Source of the DNA: Tenrec ecaudatus
Taxonomy: Eukaryota; Chordata; Mammalia; Afrosoricida; Tenrecidae
Reading direction: 5' to 3'
DNA: 64,000 bases
Assembly (NCBI RefSeq): GCF_050624435.1
Contig: NC_134536.1
Coordinates: 127,620,758-127,684,757 of the forward strand
Shown here piece after piece: positions 55,655-64,000 of this stretch. The notes beneath the pieces were generated by a model, which saw only the letters and a list, made by a program, of their open reading frames with translations, ran no database searches and had not been told where the DNA came from. The position numbers and the translations under genes were made by a program. The first letter of the stretch is position 1. Each line of letters begins with the position of its first letter.

Positions 55655-56595
55655 TGTGTGTCTGCAGTTCTTTACCAAGTGATTACCCTTGCGTCCCATC
55701 ATCTGATAGGGTGGCCATGGAGGCTGTGGCTCAGATGGTGATTGCTTTCTCAGCTGGGACTCAGTTGCAAAAAGCAGAACACCCTCATGTGGCTAAGAAG
55801 GAAGAGATTTATTACTGAGTATTAGGACTGAGAAAGACAGTCTTAAGGATACAGTTTCAGAAGCAAAGTCCAAAGTCAGACTGCATGTCTGGCCCCCAAG
55901 CAGGCCACCAGCTCCTCCCCTGGGAGAAACCTGTTGGACAGTGGGAAGCCAGGGCCCCTGCTGGCTCCGGTTATTCACTGCAGGAGAATGACGGATGCCC
56001 CACGTTTCTTGACCCTGGGCACCACAAAGCCAGAGACAGGTGCTGGATACTCCATTTCTATTATCACCACCTGGGATTTGGGGTGTTCGTGGTGCGGGGC
56101 GGGAGACTCCATGATTGTGCCTTCCAACAAAAGCCGCAGAATCTAAGGAAGTGCTTGAATATGCGCGTGTGAAGCGCTGAATCTCAATGATGGTTGGAAC
56201 TCTAGCTGCAAGGAAGTCTGGGAAATGTAGTTATTTTTTGCTTTCATGGCATTCCAGGAAGGACAAGAGACGCATGTTGATCCGGAGATTGAGTTAATCA
56301 ACCTTAGATCGAGACTCAGGCCCTTTTAATTGATTGATTGTTCCTTTCATCCATCTCCCAAGCCAATTCACCTTCAAGCAACCATTTAAACCTGTTGTGT
56401 GCAGTCTTTTGTTCAGGCCCTTCTTGCAAAGAGGGTATTGTTGAATGAGAGCCAGAAGGCTTTCATGCTAGGGCGCCCATTCTGCTTCCCTTTTTTTCAC
56501 CCAGAGTATTTTCAGAATCAACAGTTGTTGAGATGTGTGTTTGGGGGGAGTATCCAAAACAAAACAAAAAAAAGCAATGGATTCCCCCCCAAAAA
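55655..56595. other. Intergenic, unclassified
   Basis: No exon recognised. Some stretches (for example 56,200-56,240, CTGGGAAATGTAGTT) look like old mammalian repeats I cannot name. Confidence 0.35.
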
Positions 56596-56597
56596 AA

Positions 56598-56755
56598 CTA
56601 TGTATTAAGGGCTCAAGTAGAAAGCAAATGTTTTGAGAAGGATGAGGGCAACAAATGTACAAATGTGCTTGACACCATGGATGGATGGATGGATGGATGG
56701 ATTGTGGTAAGAGTTGTACGAGCCGCCAGTAAAATGATTTTTCAAAAATCCAATG
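56598..56755 (+). mobile_element. L1 3' end with (GGAT)n
   Basis: AAGGGCTCAAGTAGAAAGCA AATGTTTTGAG and GTAAGAGTTGTACGAGCCGC CAGTAAAATG. The ATGGATGG run at 56,676-56,702 is local expansion. Confidence 0.88.
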
Positions 56756-57339
56756 TTGTACCTTTAGATGTTGTGAACTTCCTCAAATCGCAAGTCAAAT
56801 CTCTTTGTGATTGAAGCATGCTTTGTTTATTAAATCTTTGCTCAGCTTGCTATCTTGTCTGTAGGACGGACTGACGGACTCATCTTACAGTCTCCTGTAG
56901 CTCCCTCATCTTGTCTGTTGTGCTGTCCCATCTTATGGTCTCTTGTGTGGCTCCCTAGTGTGGTGAGAAACTGGGAGAAACTCGCTAGCTTTTCTCCCAG
57001 GAAGAAATGCCTGGAGTTGCCTACTTTCTACACATCAAGTTCAGGTCCGGTGGGGTGGTCGGTTGTCAAGGGATGGAATCTGGAATACTGTGTGGCCTCG
57101 ATTAAGAGATTAAGATCAATTAGTATTTCAATCCTGAGCACTAGGTTTCAGAAGACTGGCTTAGTGTGGCTATTCTAAATGCGATTTGAGTCTGGGCCTA
57201 GACTCCACTGATTACTTCCCTTCCTTGGTTGGCAATGTGAAAAGCCCTGCCCTCAGCAGGGTGAGTTTGCTGACACTTCCCTGGCCAGCCCTGGAAGAGG
57301 CAGCCTTGCCCTCGGGAACTTGCCCTTGATGGAAATTGG

Positions 57340-57550
57340 GGTGCTTAGGAGCTCTCATATCATAGCAGCTTACTCGTTGGGCTGTTAACTGCAGGGTCAG
57401 CAGTTTGAAACCACCAGCCACTAGATGGGAGAAAGATGAGGCTTTCGACTTCGGTAACGAGTTACAGTCTCAGAAACCTACGGGAGCAATCCTACCCGGT
57501 CCCACAGGACCGCCATGAGTGGGAATTGACTCAGGGGCAGTGAGTTTTCA
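57340..57550 (+). mobile_element. AfroSINE
   Basis: TTGGGCTGTTAACTGCAGGG TCAGCAGTTTGAAACCACC, then GAGTTACAGTCTCAGAAACC and GGAATTGACTCAGGGGCAGT. Near complete. Confidence 0.92.
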
Positions 57551-57925
57551 GAGGACCACCTGGTTTTGAGTTTGATCCCAACCAAGGTGGTGGGAACATC
57601 CTGAACCAATCTTGTAAGATGTTCTAAACTGTGTGAGTGTGCGGATCCCAATCGTGGACGCTTCTCCGATGCAGTCTCCCTTGCTACTGTGAGGAAAGGG
57701 TCTGCTGCCAGTCAGGATGTCATGAGGAATCCCCTTTGTTTTCCATGCTTTGTAGTGAGCCACTGACTGCCAACCTTTCAGCACTACTCTAGCCTCCTGT
57801 GCATGGTTTCCCTTGTCTGGGTAATGATTCTGTTTGGCTCTGTCTTGTTTAAGATTTAATTGCAGGTCTTTAGATTTGAATTTAGGGCCTTTTATCCCCT
57901 CTGGCAAGGTCAACCAGCATCAGCT
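57550..57925 (-). repeat. Unclassified dispersed repeat, copy B
   Basis: Open for 121 codons on the minus strand (57,913-57,548), with NLKQDRAKQNHYPDKGNHAQ shared in part with copy A at 52.3-52.6 kb. No family recognised; not supported as a host gene. Confidence 0.4.
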
Positions 57926-57964
57926 GGGGGTGGGGTGGTGGTGCAAGCCACAAGGATTAGTGCC

Positions 57965-58200
57965 CTTGTCCAGTAAAACTCAGCACCTAGTGGTGTGAGT
58001 GCCTGGGACTAACCACAAGGTTGGAAGTTCCCACCCTCCCCGAAGTGCCCCCAAAGACCTCGGCAAGGTCATGGTGCTGGAGAACCCCGTGGCCAGCAGT
58101 TCTATCCTGCACCATACGGGGTGGCCCAGAGCAGAGGCGTTGCATCCCCATGAGGAAGACTGCAAGGCAAGAGCAGAAAGTGTAAGGGTGTTAGTGGGGA
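57965..58200 (+). mobile_element. tRNA-derived SINE (AfroSINE-related)
   Basis: CTAGTGGTGTGAGTGCCTGG GACTAACCACAAGGTTGG head with later match to the GGCAGTTC-type body. Diverged. Confidence 0.55.
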
Positions 58201-58204
58201 TCGA

Positions 58205-59508
58205 CTTTTTTGGGGGGGGGCTGTTGGAGAGTGCAGGGGGAGCAGAGATGGCAAGGACATAGTTGGGTTTGCCTCCACTCGCTGGGTAAGAAGTCACACA
58301 GACATAGAGCCAGGAGATGGCTCGCGGGATGGTGAGGTGGCAGAGGCGGTCAGGAGGGCGTGGTGAGCCCTGGGGGTCAGGAGCTATAGAGGGAGGAGGA
58401 AGTGGAGGGAGGACTTCCCTTTGAGAGTCTGGAAGTGGAAGCGAGTGGTGCTTTGTGAGGAAGGTTGCAGTCTGTTTCTTGAATGCCTGCTCATTGATCT
58501 CACTTCTGGAACACAGAGCCATGACGTCCGTCATACACCATTCTGGGGGGTGCGCCTGGCGGTACTCTGAGTGGATGATGCCACTTGTAGGTGGTCCGTA
58601 CAGCAACTGGGTACGGGAGCTGTAGTGGAATCTAGTTAAGTGTTAAGCCTTTGAATCTGTACCATCTACGGATGGAGCAAAGGGCTGGCAAGCCCCCCTG
58701 CTAACAGAAAGGCTGGGTGCTAGAGTCCGCTTACGGGGGGCTTGGAAGGAAGTTCTGATGATCTGCTTCTGAACACCAGTCATGGAAGTCCTATGGAGTG
58801 CAGCCCTGTTCTGACCCCCGTGGGGTTCACACGCGCAGGGGTCCTGAGTGTTTGTCAGCGTGCCCAGCACTGAGCTAAGTCATTACTTCAGTCTCACCCT
58901 TGTTCACAAAACACCCTTCTGCGGGAGGCACCGCCTCCCTCTGCTTTCTAAATAAGGACAAGGAGCCTGTGAAGAAGTGACAGAATGGCCCAAGGCCACG
59001 CAGCTGGTCCAGGTAAATCTGTGACTGAAGCTACCAAGCGTGTGTATGAGTCATTGGAGTCTTGTTTACAAACCAGAAGTGGCGGCCCTGCTTTCTCCGG
59101 CTTCCTCTTCGTCCTGCCTTGAAGTTGGCTGGCGCCAGCTCATCTCGCGAGCAAAGAACAAGGACAAGGAGGAGGCCCAGGACGCTCTGTCGCCGCCCGG
59201 CGTGGCTGAGACGGGCAAAGGACCTGCTCCTTTCAGGACTGCCCTGATACTCCCTGACCTCCTCTCAGGGACCTTCCGTCCTTAAAGAGCAGAGTTCTGG
59301 AGGACAGGGAACTGCCAGTCTAGGAGAGGGAAGCTGACCAACTGCCCATGTCTCGCAGTGAGTCTGCTCGCTCCACAGGGCTTCTGAGCCGGCCTCAGCT
59401 TTCTCTGCAGATTGGCTGCTGGGTCGGAACCACGGGCCCAGTGCTTAGCGGAGGCTGCGCTGCCGAGGCTCCTAGAAGGGAGGTAACATGTGGGGCAGGG
59501 GTGGGGGG
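58205..59508. other. Intergenic, mostly unique; SINE and MIR relics
   Basis: 58,660-58,830 resembles a tRNA-derived SINE body (CTGATGATCTGCTTCTGAAC). 58,870-59,010 is a MIR relic (CAAGGCCACGCAGCTGG). 59,040-59,470 is GC-rich and unique, possibly a regulatory island. Confidence 0.45.
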
Positions 59509-59509
59509 A

Positions 59510-59665
59510 TGGTCAAGTCTTTAAAATATACACTATGATGGTAAAACATATCTATAGCAAAACATCTGCCATTGTGACCATTTTGTGGGCATCATCCAGT
59601 GACTGTAACCCTCGAAATGCTGTGCCACTATCAGCACTGTGCATTTCCAAGTATTTTTCATCACT
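59510..59665 (-). mobile_element. Ancient L1 3' fragment, antisense
   Basis: CTTTAAAATATACACTATGA and ATCATCCAGTGACTGTAACC correspond to the reverse of old mammalian L1 3' sequence. Confidence 0.55.
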
Positions 59666-60129
59666 CTGTTAGGTAGCTAGAGCCAGGGACCCGGGGTGTC
59701 CCTCTCCATGCCTGGAGCCCCCACCCCCTACTCTGCACAGGAGGTTGGACGCCAGTAAAGACTAAGCAGACACATTCCAAATTCAGGTCCCTGAGCAGGT
59801 GGGTGGTACACCTGGGTTGGCCCAAAGTAGGCCAGGTGGGCTTAGTTCAGCTAATGGGGTCAACCAATAGCTTCGATGACACCTCCCAGCGGAAGGCCCC
59901 AAGTATGGGGACCTCCAGACCACCCAGACCTCAGCTGCTTCTCTGCCTTCCTCTGGGCTGTGTCATGGTCTCGCTCTATCCTCGGGCCGCCACGTGTGGG
60001 TGTGCAGTCCTGCGAGGGTGTCCTTTACAAAACCCACTTGGATCACACACCAGGCTTCGGTGTGAATTTTCCTCCTGCGCGCAGCCAGGAACGGAGGTAT
60101 TTCCCCTCAGAGAAACCTAACAACTCTTT

Positions 60130-60480
60130 AAAAGACTTATTACTGAGGGCTCTTACAAGCGCTTGTAACAATCCATCCATCAATTGCATCAAGCACATTT
60201 GTACACATGTTGCCATCATTATTTTCCAGACATTTACTTTCTATTGAGCCCTTGGTGTCGGCTCCTCTCCCCCGCCCCCTCATCACTCTTAAGAGAAGTT
60301 TGGTATCTCTTAGACCCTCACTGCGCATTTCCCCTCCCACCCCTACTAAAACCACTATTAAATTACCATCCACTTCTGCTACGTGCCTCAAATGCCTGCA
60401 TTTGCCTATTCCAGATGGTTTAATGTAAGTGGGAGCGTACCCCGTCTGTCCTTTGGTGTCTCACCTCCCTCAGCATCAGG
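60130..60480 (-). mobile_element. L1 3' end, antisense, diverged
   Basis: TTACTGAGGGCTCTTACAAG, CACATTTGTACACATGTTGC CATCATTATT and CCTCCCTCAGCATCAGGG. Confidence 0.75.
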
Positions 60481-60599
60481 GGCCAAGAGGCAGTCTCTTT
60501 AACAAGCTGGGGGTGGGGGCGGGGGAGACGCTGTACGTCTTAAAATCAGGAGAGGTGCGCTGCCGGCAGGCTTCTATCCTCTCTCACCATCCGTACTCA

Positions 60600-60945
60600 G
60601 TCTGAGCCCGTGACCCGAGAAGCCGGCTCTATGAAGAAGAGCGTGGCAGGGAGAGGGAAGGCGGGCTTATCAACAGCCTGGGATGTGCAGATGGCACAAC
60701 TGAAGACCGAGGAGGGTAGGGCATCTTCAGTGCCCATTCGAGCCCAACACGAAGGACACGGAAATCCTCATCGTGGGACCAGTCAGCAGCATCGTGATGA
60801 AGGGCAAGAAGACGGAAGCCGTCGGGGCTGTCACTGTACTTACATCCACAGCCCCCGGCCGTGGGAGCAACAGGCAAGACGGCATGTTGCACGGGGGCAA
60901 ATCTGCTGCTAAAAGACCTGCTTTAACATGCTAAAAGATCAAGCA
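60600..60945 (+). mobile_element. RTE LINE internal fragment
   Basis: GAGAAGCCGGCTCTATGAAG AAGAGC, CTTATCAACAGCCTGGGATG, GGACCAGTCAGCAGCATCGT GATGA and AAATCTGCTGCTAAAAGACC follow the RTE coding order past the RT palm. Confidence 0.8.
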
Positions 60946-61239
60946 CCAGAAAGACATTTTCTGTGAGCTGTTTTACAGGGAACCTCATGAGAAGTGACTT
61001 TTGAGGAATTAATTTTTTTTCTTTAGCTAATAAACTTTTAAATTATTTTATACCAAAATGTTGAAAAGCCAAGCTGTCCCTTTGGGAACAAAGGTGCACT
61101 TAAGGCAGGCCTTGATGTTTTTCAATCTCCTCCTGTGAAAGTGGGACAGCGAGTAATGAGAAATCAATGCATTCCAAACGATGGGGTGGGGGCGGGCAAC
61201 TCGGCGGGCGGGGACTGTCAGACAAAATCAACAGCTATT

Positions 61240-61480
61240 TTCTTCTTCTTGGAAGAAGTACAGCCAGAAGGGCCCTTCGAAGGGCGGGGGGGCCGAGACT
61301 TCATCTCAAGTGCTATGGACGTGCTGTCCAAAGGGGGCCGGTCCTGGAGAAGGAGTCCATGCTGGATGCGCTGGGAGGTTCATGGAAACAGAGGAGGCCC
61401 TGCAACCAGGGTGCTGGGCCTGGAAACTGAGACATTGGGCTCCAACAGGACCCCCAGGCTGTGAGCCTGACTCGGGACAG
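61240..61480 (+). mobile_element. RTE LINE 3' part
   Basis: CTTGGAAGAAGTACAGCCAG AAGGG, CTATGGACGTGCTGTCCAAA, CGGTCCTGGAGAAGGAGTCC ATGCTGG. Decayed. Confidence 0.8.
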
Positions 61481-61484
61481 ACCC

Positions 61485-62136
61485 CGTTTTGCTCAGCTGC
61501 AAACAGTGGCGTCCAGCACCTGTAAGGACTTGAGCATCTTGTCATGAGCTTATTTGTAGAAAGCCTATCAACGGCTTGTCCATGTGTTTTTCATTGGGTG
61601 GCTTTGGCTTTCGGGTGCCCAGCTGCAGGGAATCAGCCTTTTAAGCGACTTCTTAAAGGGCGTGTGAACCTCTCTCACACAAGACCGGAGATGGGAAAGG
61701 AAGAGAGAACAGGTGGCTAGGCAGGAAGTACTTCCTGGGAGGCCTGGCTGGTGAGAGTGGGAGGCTATGCAGAGAGAGGAGGCTGACCGGTGAGTCTTTG
61801 AAGTCACAAAGGCCGCTGCTGAGCCGCAGAGGGAGGGCAGGAATCTCAGCCCCTTCTCAGTTCAGCCTGCTCACTAAATGGAAGCAAGAGGAGCTTGAGA
61901 AGGGTGTGGTGGTTCTGCTGGGGCTGCTACCTGCCAGGTTATCAGTTCAAAGCACCAGTGCTCCTCGGGAGAGATACTGTTAACAGTTAACAGTCTTGGA
62001 AGCTCACAGGGGCACTTAGGTCACTCTGCGTCAGCACAGACTTGCTGGAGGCCAGTTGAGTTTGCTTGGCTTTCTTTGAGCATTACTGTGGAGCCAACTG
62101 GGAACCAGTAACCGTCTGCTGCTGACAATACACAGA

Positions 62137-62171
<35 letters not shown>

Positions 62172-62800
62172 TGGGGAGGGGGGTTCACAGGCCCCTAATC
62201 TAAGGGAAGTTGTGGACTTTCCCTGCCAGAGATTGACCAACTTGTGCACTCATGCATTGGCCCCTTCTCAGCGACCATCAGGGAGGCCATTGGGGTGCAA
62301 TCAGAAGATCAGAGTGGGGAGCTAAGGAGAGACCTGGAGGGAGGGGGGAGCGCAGGTCAAGGGCTGCAGCAGGTTGTCTCAGCCCTCTCCCTAGAGCAGA
62401 AGGCTGGGCAAGGGAGATGAGCCCGCAGGGGAGAAGCCAAGGTGATTTCAGGGCCCCCATTCCCACTCCTTTGGTAGGGGAAATGGTTTAGCAGGTGCTT
62501 TCTAACCAATAATCATTTGCATCAGAATGCCCCTGAGACAGGGAATGAACTTGTTAGGTCTCTCGATTTAGGGGACAAATGGGGCTGTCTCTCAGTGCCC
62601 ACAAAGGCCCGCAGAGAGGGGATGGAAAGGAATCAGGCAGCCTTCGGACACCTATGGGAAGACCCAAACTGAGGATGCACAGACCAGGATGCCCTCACCC
62701 ACCATCCTAGGCCCGAGTAAAACCAGTACCCTAGGTACATCACACAGGTGGGCCTAACCCAGCCCATGAAGTCAACCAACACCTTCCACTAGGCCTCCAT
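61485..62800. other. Intergenic, mostly unique; SINE piece and (TG)n
   Basis: 61,910-62,040 looks like an AfroSINE-related copy (GGTTATCAGTTCAAAGCACC). (TG)15 lies at 62,141-62,170. No exon recognised. Confidence 0.4.
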
Positions 62801-62804
62801 CCAG

Positions 62805-63195
62805 AGGAGTTAAATACGCAGTGGCGGGCTCTGTCTCTGTCTCTGTCTCTCTCTCTCTAGCTCTGGTCTTGTGGCAGGTTTGAAGGCAGTGTGCTCCCGC
62901 CCCCCCACATACATCACCCAGGCTCTCAGCCTTTTCATCTCTGGGGATTCCCCAGTTTCCACACCCGTGGGGGTTCTTTTCCACGTGGTGGTTCGTGCCC
63001 AGTGGTGAGCACACCCTACCGCACCCGGGCGCGGCTTCTGCGCAGCTTGGCACGCTTTCCAGAAATAGTGTGCCGTGCCCTTTTGAGACCATAAAACCTG
63101 GACCTTTTCCCGTCCTTCAAAAAAACTGATCTGAGTGACAAAATGCGCCTCGGCCTGAATTCTTTCAGCGCTGGAAGCCAAGGACCAAGGTAGGA
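62805..63195 (+). mobile_element. LTR-like fossil, uncertain
   Basis: A (TCTCTG)n stretch, an ATAAAA-type signal near 63,092, and an end resembling the U5 of the element at 25.2 kb (GAATTCTTTCAGCGCTGGAA GCCAAGGAC). No internal region. Confidence 0.3.
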
Positions 63196-63299
63196 CCCGC
63201 TCCAGACACCTAACCCGCTCACCTGTGGTGACTCTCCTCAGCCCGCTCAACCTCAGCTCAGCCCCAGGGTCTTTAGCTCATCTGTCAACCCTGCTCTCA

Positions 63300-63700
63300 G
63301 TCCCTGGGCAGGTCCCCATGGTTGCCACACTCGGCTGCCAGCCCAGAGGCGGCAGGTTCGAGTTTACCCTGAGGGGCTGTGAAAGATGGACGTGGTGGTC
63401 GGCTTCCAGCAGTCCTCCGCTGAACACCTGGGGCGCACAGATCCACCCTGACAGGCGGGCGGGGCGCCCCAGTCTGAGCGGATTTGACAGCAACCAGTTC
63501 AGTCTTGTCTGCCTGGGACTCCGGGCTTCCAGTCTCGAGGTCAGCAGTTCAGTTTGAAACCAGCAGCCTCTCCTCAGGAGAGGCTTTCTACCCGCGTCCT
63601 GAGCTGCCATGGGGCCAGTTCTCACCCCGTTCTGTAGGGCCACCCTTGACCTTGCTTTTGGTGTTGGCCCACAACTGCCAATAGGCGCCACCGACTGTGG
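63300..63700 (+). mobile_element. Two AfroSINE-related copies
   Basis: 63,318-63,470: CGGCAGGTTCGAGTTTACCC B-box side. 63,535-63,700: GGTCAGCAGTTCAGTTTGAA ACCAGC, AGGAGAGGCTTTCTACCCG, ATGGGGCCAGTTC. Confidence 0.7.
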
Positions 63701-63839
63701 GCAACAACCACGCCTTTCCCAGGGCTTCCTGGGGCTGCCCACCGTGGGTGGGACCTACCAGACCCAGCTCTGCTGGGAAATGGATTTCCTCTCAGCCGCT
63801 GTCGCCGCCACCAACCTTAACTGGCACAGAGACACGGAG

Positions 63840-64000
63840 CCTTGGAAGCCAGCGCCAGGGGGCTGTTTATTGTGCTCTCAGGGAGAAGGGGGTGTGGGGT
63901 GTGTGTATGTGTGTTTGTCCGGAGGAGTGGTGTCCAGGTGTGAGCGGGACAGAAGCCAGGGAGGGTGTTCTCGGCCTCCCCAGCCAGAGGGACTGGGGAA
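63840..64000 (-). other. 3' UTR end of a gene beyond the window (candidate CAPN11)
   Basis: A minus-strand AATAAA lies at 63,871-63,866 in otherwise unique sequence, followed by GC-rich sequence on its downstream side. Human order and orientation (CAPN11, MYMX, SLC29A1 on one strand) predict CAPN11 here. No calpain coding sequence is inside the window, so the gene name is inference only. Confidence 0.4.

Noticed and set aside
59040-59285. Plus-strand frame of 81 codons in a GC-rich unique patch
   Set aside because: No domain or recognisable homolog; overlapping frame on the same strand equally open. Kept only as a possible regulatory island.
60946-61100. Possible processed pseudogene 3' end (AATAAA-like plus A/T-rich)
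   Set aside because: It directly follows an RTE fragment and no upstream coding similarity to a host gene could be seen.

Overview
The window is nuclear DNA of a placental mammal. It has spliced genes with GT-AG introns, CpG islands, microsatellites and dense SINE/LINE cover. The interspersed repeats suggest an afrotherian, most likely a tenrec such as Echinops telfairi: many AfroSINE-type tRNA-derived SINEs, fragments of an RTE-clade LINE with the afrotherian-style 3' tail, a young L1 subfamily with a distinctive 3' UTR, and SPIN-like hAT transposons (reported in tenrec among few mammals). The species call is an inference from repeat content.

Two genes can be read with confidence, both on the minus strand. 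Positions 1.6-17 kb hold SLC29A1 (equilibrative nucleoside transporter ENT1). All 12 coding exons can be placed; they splice in frame to 1,371 nt, or 456 residues plus stop, the same length as human ENT1. The last intron is of the rare GC-AG type. The intron between coding exons 3 and 4 is filled by an L1 in the opposite orientation. Two CpG islands (about 13.4-13.9 kb and 16.9-17.3 kb) are the likely alternative promoters, and the upstream one is flanked by an unusual compound minisatellite. At 19.5-19.7 kb lies MYMX (myomixer/minion), the muscle fusion micropeptide, as an 80-codon single-exon CDS with an E-box cluster about 0.55 kb upstream.

From about 20 kb to the right edge I see no further coding gene. 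This 44-kb interval is a layered deposit of AfroSINEs, L1 and RTE fragments, MLT2/ERVL-like LTRs, SPIN-like hAT copies, a TA-flanked DNA transposon, microsatellites and patches of unique sequence. At the right edge a minus-strand AATAAA (63,866-63,871) looks like the 3' end of a gene whose body lies beyond 64,000. In human the order is CAPN11 - MYMX - SLC29A1, all on one strand, so CAPN11 is the natural candidate.

The genes are neighbours by conserved synteny rather than by function: SLC29A1 moves nucleosides across the plasma membrane, while MYMX drives myoblast fusion. I found no new multigene system. The most notable items are the shortened MYMX N-terminus, the GC-AG intron, a 97-bp near-identical inverted duplication inside a SINE, a SPIN-like copy with a perfect 8-bp target duplication, and the promoter-flanking minisatellite.
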